Assembly: GCF_010548375.1 (NCBI RefSeq)
Contig: NZ_JAAGLY010000005.1
Coordinates: 186,001 to 250,000, forward strand
Source of the DNA: Streptomyces sp. SID13726
GTDB taxonomy: Bacteria > Actinomycetota > Actinomycetes > Streptomycetales > Streptomycetaceae
Reading direction: 5' to 3'
DNA length: 64,000 bases
Both the position numbers and the translations under genes were made by a program. This document shows, one piece after another, positions 8,394-17,402 of this stretch. Numbering within the stretch: the stretch's first letter is position 1; every line of letters begins with the position of its first letter. Below the pieces are notes generated by a model. It was given only the letters and a program-made list of their open reading frames with translations. It made no database searches and was not told the origin of the DNA.

Positions 8394-9425
8394 ATGAACA
8401 CCCAGGAACTCGTCGAGGTCGTCCTGCCGGGCACGGTCGAGCCCAAAGGACTCCAGGTCAGGCAGGGAACCGTGCCCACCGCAGGCCCCGGCCAGGTGGT
8501 GATCCGCATGGAGGCGACCGGCGTCTCCTTCGCCGAACAGCAGATGCGGCGCGGCCGCTACTACGACCAGCCGCCGTTCCCGTTCGTGCCGGGCTACGAC
8601 CTCGTCGGCACCGTGCTCGCGACCGGCGAGGGCGTCTCGCCCGGCCTGGCCGGCACCCGGGTCGCCGCGCTGGTGAAGGTCGGCGGCTGGGCCAGCCACG
8701 TCCTCGTCGACGCGGCCGACGTGGTGCCGGTGCCCGACGGGATCGGCGCGGCGGAGGCGGAGACCCTCGTCCTCAACGGCATCACCGCCTGGCAGATGCT
8801 GCACCGCAAGGCCCGCGTCCGCGCCGGGCACACCGTCGTGGTGTACGGCGCCAACGGCGGCGTCGGCTCGGTCCTGGTCCAGCTCGCCCGGGCCGCCGGC
8901 GCCCGGGTGATCGGCACGGCGTCCGAGCGCCACCACGACGCGCTGCGGGAGAGCGGGGTCGAGCCCGTCGACTACCGCGCCCCCGATGTCGCGGCCCGCG
9001 TCCGCGCCCTCGCGCCGCGCGGGGTGGACGCCGTCTTCGACCACGTCGGCGGCCCGGGCATCGTCGACTCCTGGCGCCTGCTCGCCCCCGGCGGCACGCT
9101 CGTCTCCTACGGCAGCGCCGCCACCCGGGACGCCCAGGGCTCCAAGCAGCTGCCCGTCCTCAAGCTGCTGGGCCGGGTGTGGCTGTGGAACGCGCTGCCC
9201 AACCGCCGCAGCGCCTACTTCTACAACGTGTGGGCCGGGCGGGCCCTGTCGAAGAACCGGTTCCGCACCCGGCTCCACACCGACCTCACCCAGGTCTTCG
9301 CCGCCCTCGGCCGCGGCGAGGTCACCGCCCGGATCGCCGCCGAGCTGCCCCTCGCCCAGATCGCCGACGCCGTACGCCTGGCCGAGTCCGGCACGATCGC
9401 CGGGAAGGTCGTCCTCAAGCCTTAG
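8394..9425 (+). CDS. MDR-superfamily NAD(P)H-dependent oxidoreductase
   Basis: A 343-residue protein from the ATG at 8394, placed six bases after a GGAGG; the in-frame GTG at 8382 overlaps that site and is less likely. The N-terminal GroES-like domain (VIRMEATGVSFAEQQMRRGRYYDQPPFPFVPGYDLVGTV) lacks the zinc-ligand Cys/His pattern. The Rossmann motif is GANGGVGSVLVQLARAAGA (about 150-168), followed by FDHVGGPGIVDSW. This is the quinone oxidoreductase/zinc-independent MDR pattern, reducing an enone or quinone with NADPH. It is divergent from the TetR gene and likely controlled by it; the substrate cannot be read from sequence. Confidence 0.88.
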   Translation: MNTQELVEVVLPGTVEPKGLQVRQGTVPTAGPGQVVIRMEATGVSFAEQQMRRGRYYDQPPFPFVPGYDLVGTVLATGEGVSPGLAGTRVAALVKVGGWASHVLVDAADVVPVPDGIGAAEAETLVLNGITAWQMLHRKARVRAGHTVVVYGANGGVGSVLVQLARAAGARVIGTASERHHDALRESGVEPVDYRAPDVAARVRALAPRGVDAVFDHVGGPGIVDSWRLLAPGGTLVSYGSAATRDAQGSKQLPVLKLLGRVWLWNALPNRRSAYFYNVWAGRALSKNRFRTRLHTDLTQVFAALGRGEVTARIAAELPLAQIADAVRLAESGTIAGKVVLKP

Positions 9426-9561
9426 CGGAGCCCCCCGAAGCCGACAACGCATAGACAACTTCCTTGCAACAAAGCGGAGTTGTGCGACGAACGGCTCGCT
9501 GTACGATCCCGTTCCGCACCAAGGTCATCGAGTTGGACTCCGCGCCCCAGTTAAGGAACCC

Positions 9562-10359
9562 ATGCGTAAATTGACGTCGATCGCCGCCAGTGCCCTGCTC
9601 GCGTTCGCCGGACTCACGGCCGCCGCGGGCGCCCCCGCCCAGGCCGCCGGAGACCTGGAGTACGTGGCTCTCGGGGACTCGTACGCCTCCGGAGTCGGAG
9701 CCGGCCACTACGACACCGCGAGCGGCGACTGCAAGCGCAGTGCCGTCGGCTACCCGGGCCTCTCGGCGGCCGCGCACGGCGACTACACGCTGAAGGACGT
9801 CTCGTGCAGTGGGGCGACCATCGCGGACGTACGGGCGAACCAGCTGCCGGCGGTGACCAGCGGCACCGACCTCGTCACCCTCACGGTCGGCGGCAACGAC
9901 GCCCAGTTCACGTCGGTGGTGCAGGCCTGTCTCACCCAGAGCGACAGCTACTGCGAGACCGCCACCCGGTGGATGTCGTCGTACGCCACGCACCAGATGG
10001 TGACCGAACTGGCCGGGCTGTACAAGGAGATCGAGGACCGGGCGCCGCAGGCGAGGATCATCGTCCTCGGCTACCCGCAGGCCCTCTCCACGACCGGCAC
10101 CTGCCCGGTGATCGACCTCAGCGCCGCCAAGCGCGCCGACATGAACGCCTTCGCCGACGCGCTGGCCGAGGGCACCCGGGCCGCGGCCGCCCAGGCGTCG
10201 GTGACGTTCGTCGACATGCGCGAGCCGTTCGAGGGCCACGGGGCGTGCGGCTCCGACCCGTGGATCAACGATCTCAGCAACGCCTCCGAGGTCTTCCACC
10301 CCAACCTGGCGGGCTATCTGGCCGGTTACTCGGACCAGTTGAACAAGGCCTGGGGCTGA
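9562..10359 (+). CDS. Secreted SGNH/GDSL lipase
   Basis: A 265-residue protein from the ATG at 9562 with AAGGAA upstream. An open frame continues into the preceding gene, but the signal peptide (MRKLTSIAASALLAFAGLTAAAGAPAQA) fixes this start. Block I is YVALGDSYASGVGAG (catalytic Ser). Block III is VGGNDAQF (oxyanion Asn). Block V is SEVFHPNLAGY (catalytic His, with Glu where many relatives have Asp). Six or more cysteines (DCKRS, VSCSGA, ACLTQSDSYC, GTCPV, HGACGS) suggest disulfides, as in S. coelicolor SGNH lipases. It is probably an extracellular esterase or lipase and is monocistronic, ending in a shared terminator. Confidence 0.92.
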   Translation: MRKLTSIAASALLAFAGLTAAAGAPAQAAGDLEYVALGDSYASGVGAGHYDTASGDCKRSAVGYPGLSAAAHGDYTLKDVSCSGATIADVRANQLPAVTSGTDLVTLTVGGNDAQFTSVVQACLTQSDSYCETATRWMSSYATHQMVTELAGLYKEIEDRAPQARIIVLGYPQALSTTGTCPVIDLSAAKRADMNAFADALAEGTRAAAAQASVTFVDMREPFEGHGACGSDPWINDLSNASEVFHPNLAGYLAGYSDQLNKAWG

Positions 10360-10368
10360 TCCGCCGGT

Positions 10369-10395
10369 TGCCCGGGACGGTGACCGTCCCGGGCA
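10369..10395. terminator. Perfect 12-bp-arm terminator between convergent genes
   Basis: TGCCCGGGACGG-TGA-CCGTCCCGGGCA is a perfect stem with a three-base loop. It lies between the SGNH lipase stop (10359) and the rhamnosidase stop (10411), so it can serve both strands. Confidence 0.85.
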
Positions 10396-10410
10396 GCCGT
10401 ACGCCGTCGG

Positions 10411-13400
10411 TCAGGTGGTGAAGCGATGGGTGCCGGAGCCGACCCGGTACACCGCGCAGCCGTCCTCCTCGCGCAGGAACGTCCCGTGCGTACGGCTCAC
10501 CGCGTCCGCGCGGGCGGCGGGGACCCACACCTCGGCGGTCGTGTTCGGCGGCACCTCGCACGTCAGCGTGAACCGGCCGTCCCGCAACCGCCATCGCGTC
10601 GAGACCGGACCGTGGACCGAGGTGAACCTGGCCCGCGCGCTGGTGACTTGGCCACCGGGCCGGGGCCGGACGACGATCTCGCGATAGCCCGGCCGGCCCG
10701 GCGAGATACCGGCGATGTTCGCGTACATCCATTCGCCCACCGAGCCGTAGGCGTAGTGGTTGAAGGAGTTCATCCCCGGGTCCTGGAAACTGCCGTCGGG
10801 CCGGATGGAGTCCCAGCGCTCCCACATCGTGGTGGAGCCCCGGTCGATCGGATATCCCCAGCTGGGGAAGGTGCGTTGGAGCAGCAGCCGGTAGGCGACG
10901 TCGGTGTGGCCCGTGTCGGTCAGGACCGGCAGCAGCCGGGGCGTGCCGAGGAAGCCCGTCGACAGATGCCAGTCCCTGGCCTCGATCAGCGCGACCAGCC
11001 GGTCGGCGGCGGCCTCGCGCGCCGCATCCGGCAGCAGGTCCATCGAGAGCGCGAGGACGTAGGCGGTCTGGGTGTCTCCCTTGATACGGCCGTCCGCGCC
11101 GACGTAGGCGTTCTGGAAGGCCGCGCGTATCCGCTCGAAGAGCGCGCGGTACGGCCCGGCGTCCTCGCCCAACTCCCCGGCGATACGGGCCGCGAGGTCG
11201 GCCACGTGCGCGAAGTAGGCGGTGGCGATGACGTCCTTGGGGGTCTCGTCGTCGACGTTCAGCCAGTCGCCGTACCCCTGCGCGGGCCGCAGCAGCCCGG
11301 TGCTGTTCCGCTCCAGATACGTCAGCCAGGCCCGCACCGACGGCCAGGCGTCCGCGAGGACCTGTCGGTCGCCGTACGCCCGGTAGAGCGCCCAGGGGAC
11401 GGTGACCCCCGCGTCGCCCCACCCGGCGGTGCCGCTGCCGAGGGTGCCGACGACCGGCGCCACGTCGGTGAACGCGCCCTCCGAGGTGCGTGAATCCCGC
11501 AGGTCCACCAGCCACTTGGACAGGAAGCGGGCCGACTCCATGGTGTAGGCGGCCGTCGGCGCGAAGACGTTGATGTCACCGGTCCAGCCGAGCCGCTCGT
11601 CCCGCGCGGGTGTGTCCGTGGGCACCGAGAGGAAGTTGCCGCGCTGACCCCAAGTGATGTTGTGGTGCAGCTGGTTGAGCATCGGTACGTCGGTCTCGAA
11701 GTCCAGGGTGAAGGGCGCGGAGGTGTGCATCACCCGCCCGGTGACGGCCTTCGCCGTCGGAGTGCCGGGGAACCCGGTCACCTCGACGTAGCGGAACCCG
11801 TGGAAGGTGAACCGGGGTTCGTGGACCTCCTCCTTCCCGCCGCCCTTCAGGGTGTACGTGTCGGTCGCCGCCGCGCTGCGCAGGTTCGCGGTGTAGAGGG
11901 TGCCGTCGGGGTTGAGCACCTCGGCGTGTCGGAGTCGTACGGTCGTCCCGGCCGCCCCCGACACCCGCAGCCGCACCGAGCCGACCATGTTCTGCCCGAG
12001 GTCGAACACATAGGCACCGGGCCGGGGTTGCGTGACGCTCTTCGGCATCAGCTCTCGCTCCACCCGCACCGGGCCGTCCACCTGCGCGACGATCAGGTCC
12101 GGTCCGACGTCCCCCTCGTCGCGGACGGGCAGCCAGCCGGTCTCGTCGAAGCCGGGTCCGGTCCAGCCCGGGGTCTCCTTGCGGGCGTCGTACGTCTCGC
12201 CGCCCAGGAGGTCGGCCGCGACGATCGGTCCGGCGGCGGCCCGCCAGTCCTCGCCCGAGGCGATGCGCTCGCTCGTCCCGTCCGCGTACTCGACCTCCAA
12301 CTGGGCGCGCAGTGCCGGGCGTTGACCGTACTGTCCGGGCCCGAACATGCCCACGTTGCCCGCGTACCAGCCGGGTGCCAGGCAGACGCCGAGCGCGTTG
12401 GCGCCGGGCCGCAGCAACTCCGTGACGTCGTACGTCTGGTACTGGACCCGGGTGCGGTAGTCGGTCCAGCCGGGCGCGAGTTCGTCGCGGCCCACGCGGC
12501 TGCCGTTCAGGTGGGCCTCGTAGAGCCCGAGCGCCGTGGCGTACAGCCTGGCCCGGGCCACCGCGCGGCGCGGCAGCCGGAACTCGTGCCGGAGCTGGGT
12601 GACGGCGTACGACACCGGGACGACCCGCCCCCACGGCCCGGCACCCCACGCGGCGGCGACCCTGGCCGCCGGCCAGCCCCGGTCGTCGTACCCGAACTCC
12701 CGCCATCCTTCGGCGGGTTGCTGGTCCGTCGCCTTCCAGGAGCCGTCGGTGAACACCTTCCGCTCACCGGAGGCGGTACGCACGACGAGGACGGCGACGA
12801 GTCCCGCCGGGCCGACGGAGGCGTTGGTCGCGGAGACGGCGATAACGTTGTCACCGGAGCGCACCCGGTCCAGTACGTCGATCACGGCGGGCCTGCGCCA
12901 GGTCTCGTTGTCGGTGTCGAGGTCGGTGTGGGCCACCTCGACGCCGTTCACGGCGACGGCGTACACGTTGTCCGCGGTGATGGCGAGCGTCGCGGCCGTG
13001 ATCCCGGCGGGCAGTTGAGCGGTGCCGCGGAACCAACGGGTCGCGGCCGGGACGCTGTTGGCCGGGTCGCCCTCGTCGAACCAGATCCAGGACGCCCCCT
13101 CGAAGGACGGCGTGCCCGTCGGGGCCGAGATCCAGCGCGCGGTCCACTGCCCGGCCCCCATCAGCCCGGTCTCCCACCACGAGGGCGCGCTCCACTCCGA
13201 GACCCGCCCTTCGGCGTCCCACACCCGCACGGACCAGTGGTAACGCGTCCTGGGCCGGAGTGCGGGGCCGTCGTAGGGCACGAGGGCGGACTCGGCGGAC
13301 CTGACCTTCCCGCTGTTCCAGACGTCGGGTCGGGACAGCCGGGCCGCGGTCGTGGCCACCCGCACCTGGTACGCGCTCTGCCGCACACCGGGCCGGTCCG

Positions 13401-13596
13401 AGACCAGCGGCCAGCTCAGGCGGGGGCGTGGGGTGTCGAGGCCGAGCGGTTGCCGGACGTATTCCACTGTGGGCGAGGTGACTTGCGGGGCGCCGCCGGC
13501 GGGTCTTGTGGTCGCCGCGGTCGCCGGTACGCCGTCCACGGTCACCGCCGCGACCGTCGCGACGGCGGTCGCGAGCATGTTCCTCCTGCTGATCAC
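10411..13596 (-). CDS. Secreted GH78 alpha-L-rhamnosidase
   Basis: A 1,061-residue protein. The N-terminus (MISRRNMLATAVATVAAVTV) has a twin-arginine signal. Order: N-terminal Ig-like domain (PTVEYVRQPLGLDTPRPRLSWPL, about 43-140), two beta-sandwich modules, the rhamnosidase concanavalin-like domain (PGAYVFDLGQNMVGSVRLRV, about 535), and an (alpha/alpha)6 barrel. The barrel contains the family hallmark PARDERLGWTGD (about 665), whose Glu is the general acid in characterised GH78 enzymes such as S. avermitilis SaRha78A. MNSFNHYAYGSVGEWMY lies near 950. It releases terminal alpha-L-rhamnose from glycosides or pectin side chains. Palindromes upstream suggest LacI-type control. Confidence 0.95.
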   Translation of the reverse strand: MISRRNMLATAVATVAAVTVDGVPATAATTRPAGGAPQVTSPTVEYVRQPLGLDTPRPRLSWPLVSDRPGVRQSAYQVRVATTAARLSRPDVWNSGKVRSAESALVPYDGPALRPRTRYHWSVRVWDAEGRVSEWSAPSWWETGLMGAGQWTARWISAPTGTPSFEGASWIWFDEGDPANSVPAATRWFRGTAQLPAGITAATLAITADNVYAVAVNGVEVAHTDLDTDNETWRRPAVIDVLDRVRSGDNVIAVSATNASVGPAGLVAVLVVRTASGERKVFTDGSWKATDQQPAEGWREFGYDDRGWPAARVAAAWGAGPWGRVVPVSYAVTQLRHEFRLPRRAVARARLYATALGLYEAHLNGSRVGRDELAPGWTDYRTRVQYQTYDVTELLRPGANALGVCLAPGWYAGNVGMFGPGQYGQRPALRAQLEVEYADGTSERIASGEDWRAAAGPIVAADLLGGETYDARKETPGWTGPGFDETGWLPVRDEGDVGPDLIVAQVDGPVRVERELMPKSVTQPRPGAYVFDLGQNMVGSVRLRVSGAAGTTVRLRHAEVLNPDGTLYTANLRSAAATDTYTLKGGGKEEVHEPRFTFHGFRYVEVTGFPGTPTAKAVTGRVMHTSAPFTLDFETDVPMLNQLHHNITWGQRGNFLSVPTDTPARDERLGWTGDINVFAPTAAYTMESARFLSKWLVDLRDSRTSEGAFTDVAPVVGTLGSGTAGWGDAGVTVPWALYRAYGDRQVLADAWPSVRAWLTYLERNSTGLLRPAQGYGDWLNVDDETPKDVIATAYFAHVADLAARIAGELGEDAGPYRALFERIRAAFQNAYVGADGRIKGDTQTAYVLALSMDLLPDAAREAAADRLVALIEARDWHLSTGFLGTPRLLPVLTDTGHTDVAYRLLLQRTFPSWGYPIDRGSTTMWERWDSIRPDGSFQDPGMNSFNHYAYGSVGEWMYANIAGISPGRPGYREIVVRPRPGGQVTSARARFTSVHGPVSTRWRLRDGRFTLTCEVPPNTTAEVWVPAARADAVSRTHGTFLREEDGCAVYRVGSGTHRFTT

Positions 13597-13638
13597 TACG
13601 ACTCCTCACTCATATGGGCTGGACGCACATGGGTTGGG

Positions 13639-13650
13639 TGAATCGATTCA
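13639..13650. promoter_or_regulatory. LacI-type palindromic operator upstream of rhamnosidase
   Basis: TGAATCGATTCA is a perfect 12-bp palindrome 43 bp upstream of the rhamnosidase start. Its centre (CG) and size match LacI-family sites. A related imperfect palindrome lies at 13735-13748. Confidence 0.6.
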
Positions 13651-13734
13651 AAACGGGGAGGTGTGGGTAACGTAGAGCCGCGTGGGGCCCGGGTCAATCG
13701 TCCTGCGACGGTTTTCCTGTGCCGCGTCCGGGAG

Positions 13735-13748
13735 TTGAACGGTTTCAA
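13735..13748. promoter_or_regulatory. Second TTGAA/TTCAA palindrome in the divergent region
   Basis: TTGAACGGTTTCAA has matching TTGAA/TTCAA ends and is about 97 bp from the first palindrome. It could be a second site of the same regulator, allowing looping, or an operator for the divergent membrane-protein gene at 13821. Confidence 0.4.
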
Positions 13749-13820
13749 TCGCGGAACCGGGTCAACCTGTCCCGCCTTCCGGTCATCTCAGTGAGGGGTG
13801 AGCACCGGAAGGGAGGGACT

Positions 13821-15002
13821 GTGTCGGCCGTCAGCCAGCGGGTGCACCTCGTGCTGCTCACCGCCTGGACGATCCTGTGGTTCGCGGTGGTCCAGCCGCA
13901 CGGCGGCTTCTCCTGGCACTACCTGCGCACCGGCGGCGAACTGCTCTACGCGGGCCCGGCCCGGCCAGACGGCGGACTGAACCTGTACGCCCACCACCCC
14001 GAACTCCAGATGGGCCCCGTCAGCTTCCTGGCGGCCGGACTGTTCAACCCCTTTCCCGAGCAGGTCGGGCAGTTCCTGGCCGCCGCGCTCATGTCCCTGC
14101 TCGGCCTGGTCATCCTGGTGGTGGCCGGACGCAGCGCCGCCTGGCACTTCCTGGGCACCGGCACCAACCACCAGCGGCTGCGGCAGCGGGTGCTGATCGC
14201 GGGCCTCGCCTTCATCCCGATGTGGATCGAGGTCGCCGTCCGCTTCGGCCACCTCGACGACGTGCTGGCCCTCTTCTTCACGGCCCTGGCCGTCCGCGCC
14301 CTCACCCGGGGCAACCCCGCCGCGACCGGTGCCTTCCTGGCCCTGGCCATGGACTCCAAGCCGACCGCGCTGGCCTTCCTGCCGCTGCTGCTCGCGCTGC
14401 CGAGGGCGCAGTGGGCGCGCGCGGGACTGTGGTGCGCCGCGCTGGTCGCACTGGTGTGGGCGCCGTTCCTCCTCGGTGCCCCGCACTCCTTCGCCGCGGC
14501 CGAGTTCACCATCCCCAACCAGCCCGCGTCCGCGCTGCGCTGGCTCGGCGTCGACGATCCGCGCACCCCGAGCTGGGACCGGCCCGCGCAGGCCGCGGCC
14601 GGGCTGGCGCTGGGCTGTGTCGCGGTCCTGCGCGGCCGCTGGCCCGCCGTCGTGCTGCTCGGCGCCAACGCCCGGATCGTCCTGGACCCCAGCGTCTACA
14701 CCTACTACACCGCCTCCGTGCTGCTCGGCACGCTCCTGTGGGACGTGATCGGCCAGCGCCGGCTGGTGCCCTGGTGGAGCTGGATCGCGCTGCTCACCCT
14801 GTACGGCGCGGTCTTCGTCGTACCCGACGACGCGGCCCGCGGTCTGATCCGGCTCGGCTTCGTCGCCGTGTCCACCGCGTACGTGCTGTTCTGGCCGGTA
14901 CGGGACCGCCGTCGCCCGCGTGGCGGAAGACGAGCACCGGTTGCTGTCCCTTTTGCGTTCTTTGGGGAACGCGATGGCCTTCAAAGCCCTCCTTCTTCGT
15001 GA
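13821..15002 (+). CDS. GT87-like polytopic membrane protein
   Basis: A 393-residue protein starting at the GTG at 13821 behind GGGAGGGAC; the longer frame from 13719 would add 34 non-membrane residues. About ten hydrophobic helices are visible (HLVLLTAWTILWFAVV, FLAAALMSLLGLVILVVAG, LAFLPLLLALP, and others). The loop VAVRFGHLDDVLALFF and the MDSKPTALAFLPLLLA segment resemble polyprenyl-phosphate mannosyltransferases of the GT87/DUF2029 type (acidic residues in the first loops, Lys-Pro in the middle). It may transfer a sugar from a lipid carrier to an exported glycan. The next gene (esterase) starts 33 bp downstream. Confidence 0.6.
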   Translation: MSAVSQRVHLVLLTAWTILWFAVVQPHGGFSWHYLRTGGELLYAGPARPDGGLNLYAHHPELQMGPVSFLAAGLFNPFPEQVGQFLAAALMSLLGLVILVVAGRSAAWHFLGTGTNHQRLRQRVLIAGLAFIPMWIEVAVRFGHLDDVLALFFTALAVRALTRGNPAATGAFLALAMDSKPTALAFLPLLLALPRAQWARAGLWCAALVALVWAPFLLGAPHSFAAAEFTIPNQPASALRWLGVDDPRTPSWDRPAQAAAGLALGCVAVLRGRWPAVVLLGANARIVLDPSVYTYYTASVLLGTLLWDVIGQRRLVPWWSWIALLTLYGAVFVVPDDAARGLIRLGFVAVSTAYVLFWPVRDRRRPRGGRRAPVAVPFAFFGERDGLQSPPSS

Positions 15003-15035
15003 AGGAAACCGAACGGGCAGGGAAACCGGGGATCG

Positions 15036-16334
15036 ATGGGTATGGGTCTGACCAGCGAGACGACCGTTGACGTGATGGCGGTACTCGCCGTCGTCTGTGT
15101 GGCACTGCTGGTCTGGCTGTGGCCGCGGTTCGCCCGGCAGGGGGTGCGGCAGGTGCTCGGGCGGCTGGTGGCCATCGGGACGACCCAGGTGGTGATCGTC
15201 GCGGCGTTCGCGTGCTGGCTGAACTCGTCGTACCAGTTCTTCGGTTCGTGGGGCGAGCTCTTCGGCAAGGTCGAGACGGCGCCGGTCGGCGTCACCCAGG
15301 CGGACGCCCGCGGCGGCGGCTCGGTGTCCGACATCGCCGTGAGGGGGGCGCTGGTGCAGCCCGCCACCGACGAGCAGCTCAAGCGGGTCACCGGGCTGCC
15401 GAGCGGTCCGGCGGAGGTGACCGGGCGGGTGGAGTCGGTGAAGGTGATCGGCCGCCGTACGGGCGTGGTCGACCCGGCGTTCGTCTACCTTCCGCCGCAG
15501 TACTTCCAGAAGGCGTACCGGTGGCAGCGCTTCCCGGTGGTCGTGGCGCTCAGCGGTTACCCGGGCAGCATCTTCAACCTCGCGCAGCATCTGCGGGTGC
15601 CGCAGACCGCCGCCGAGCTCCAGAGGACCGGGCGGATGCAGCCGACGGTCGTGGTCATGATCCGGCCCACGATCGCGCCGCCGCGCGACACCGAGTGCGT
15701 GGACGTGCCGGGTGGTCCGCAGACCGAGACCTTCCTGGCCAAGGATCTGCCCGACGCCCTGAAGTCCGCCTACCGGGTGGGTCACGACGCCAGCGCGTGG
15801 GGTGTCATGGGCTACTCCTCGGGCGGCACCTGCGCCCTCCAGCTGACCATGCGCGATCCGCACGTCTACACCACGGCCGCCGCGCTCTCGCCGGACTACC
15901 GGATCAAGGACGACCCGACCACCGGCAACCTCTTCGGCAACGGCCCCGACCGCGCCGAGCGCAAGAACAGCCACGACCTGATGTGGCGGCTCAAGCACCT
16001 GCCCGCGCCGCAGGTCTCCGTCCTGGTCGCCGAGAGCAAGCACGGCGAACGGGGCTACCCCCAGACCCAGGCCTTCATCAAGGCCGTCAAGCCCCCCATG
16101 CGGGTCGCCTCGATCCTCCCCGACCAGGGCAGCCACAACTTCCCGACCTGGGTACGCGAGATGCCCCCCGCCCTGACCTGGATGAACCAGCAACTCACCT
16201 TCCCCCAGGACGTCGTCCCCCAACTCCAGCGCAAGCCCAAGGGCAAGGCGACGGACACCCGCCCCGAACAGAACCACGGCACCCTGAGGGCCGACGGCAC
16301 AGAACCGACACCTACGGCGCCTACGCGTCGGTGA
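15036..16334 (+). CDS. Membrane-anchored putative esterase (alpha/beta hydrolase)
   Basis: A 432-residue protein; the start at 15036 is weakly decided against the ATG at 15042. Two N-terminal membrane helices (VMAVLAVVCVALLVWLW and VAIGTTQVVIVAAFACWL) precede an extracytoplasmic esterase domain of the esterase D/mycolyltransferase-like type (from about 150). FPVVVALSGYPGS is the first strand and oxyanion region. WGVMGYSSGGTCALQL (about 258-272) is the nucleophile elbow with the catalytic Ser. GSHNFPTW carries the likely catalytic His. The tail is Lys/Pro-rich and basic. Gene order suggests co-transcription with the GT87-like protein; the substrate is unknown. Confidence 0.8.
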   Translation: MGMGLTSETTVDVMAVLAVVCVALLVWLWPRFARQGVRQVLGRLVAIGTTQVVIVAAFACWLNSSYQFFGSWGELFGKVETAPVGVTQADARGGGSVSDIAVRGALVQPATDEQLKRVTGLPSGPAEVTGRVESVKVIGRRTGVVDPAFVYLPPQYFQKAYRWQRFPVVVALSGYPGSIFNLAQHLRVPQTAAELQRTGRMQPTVVVMIRPTIAPPRDTECVDVPGGPQTETFLAKDLPDALKSAYRVGHDASAWGVMGYSSGGTCALQLTMRDPHVYTTAAALSPDYRIKDDPTTGNLFGNGPDRAERKNSHDLMWRLKHLPAPQVSVLVAESKHGERGYPQTQAFIKAVKPPMRVASILPDQGSHNFPTWVREMPPALTWMNQQLTFPQDVVPQLQRKPKGKATDTRPEQNHGTLRADGTEPTPTAPTRR

Positions 16335-17402
16335 GATGGTCTGCGGGGTGACTCGGGGGCGATGAGCGGCGGTTCGGGGGCTCGCTTGTTGTCGGTGATG
16401 CCGGGTTGTTCGGCGGGTCGGAGGGAGGCGTCGGGTCAGGACGTGACCGGCTTGCACACACCGGGTCCGGCGGCCATCGGCTCGGGTGTCCCGGACCCGG
16501 CCGCCATCCGCTCGTTCGACTTGAGCCCGGCCGTCCTCTGACCCGGGCTTGCGCATACCGGGTTCGGTGGTGATTGGCTCGGGCGATCCGGACCTGGCTG
16601 CCACCGCCCGGCCGACCCCCGGCTCGCCTGACGCCCTTGCCCACGAGGCGATCCGCCCCGGGCCGATCCGCGGCTCGCGCTGCTGCGAGGTGCGGCGATG
16701 CCGTCTTCTCCGCCGGGCGACCTCTCCCCGGCCGTCCCCCACCAAGTTGTCGCCCGCCTGGTCAGGCTTCAACCGGTGTCACCCTCTCTTCAGGGTGGCC
16801 CCCCTCAGCGAAGTGCCCCCGGCCGATCCACCACCCGTCCCGCTCCGGATCATGCCGGTGCTACGCCGGCCGGCCCCCTTTCAGGCCAGTCCGCCGCGCT
16901 CTCCACCAGGTGATCCGCCTCCCGGTCCGCTGCTCCTCCACCTGGTGTCCGCCCCCCGCCGAGCGGCTCACCCGTCCCGCTCCGGACTGCGCCGGTGCTG
17001 CCTCCGCGGTCGGATGACCCCCTCCGGCCGACCCACCGCCCCTTCCACCAGTGGGCCGTCCTTGGCGAGCGGCTCACCCGTCCGGCTCCGGATCACGCCG
17101 GTGTTGCCTCCGCTGCCGGACGATTCCCCTCCAGCCGACCGCCGTCCCTTCCGCCAGGTGTCCGCCCCCGCCGAGCGGCTCACCCGTTCCGCTCCGGACC
17201 ACACCGACACCGCCGCCTCCGCTGCCGGACGATCCCCCTCCGACCGACCCCCGCCCCCTCGACCAGCCGCCCCACGTCGACCCCAGCCCGGCCCACCCCG
17301 AAGCCCCTCCCCACCACTCACCCCACGCCCCCGGCCAATCCACCCCCCGCCCCGCTCCGGATTACGCCCGGACCGAGGTACGCGAACGACGGAGGAGCGG
17401 TG
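16335..17402. other. 1.07-kb non-coding, C-rich region
   Basis: No convincing gene is present. The open frames on both strands are Pro/Arg-rich, have no recognisable domain and run through repeated DNA. The first 500 bp carry low-complexity CCGG/GGCTCG-type words. From about 16830 the DNA becomes a decaying tandem repeat with three good 106-bp units (listed separately). The GGAGGAG ribosome site of the next gene is at 17391. The region separates the esterase from the amine oxidase operon, so it should also hold that operon's promoter; I could not identify one with confidence. Confidence 0.6.
16961..17278. repeat. Three tandem 106-bp repeat units
   Basis: GAGCGGCTCACCCGT recurs at 16961, 17067 and 17173, an exact 106-bp spacing. 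Each copy is followed by CGCTCCGGA-like, GCCTCCGC and CCGACC(C/G) words in the same order. Shorter decayed relatives occur near 16834 (CCCGTCCCGCTCCGGA) and 17350. Because 106 is not a multiple of three, the array does not encode a repeated peptide. Confidence 0.85.

Noticed and set aside
13788..16772. 994-residue open frame on the minus strand
   Set aside because: It crosses two convincing plus-strand genes and a non-coding gap, has no domain, and has Arg/His/Gly-biased composition.
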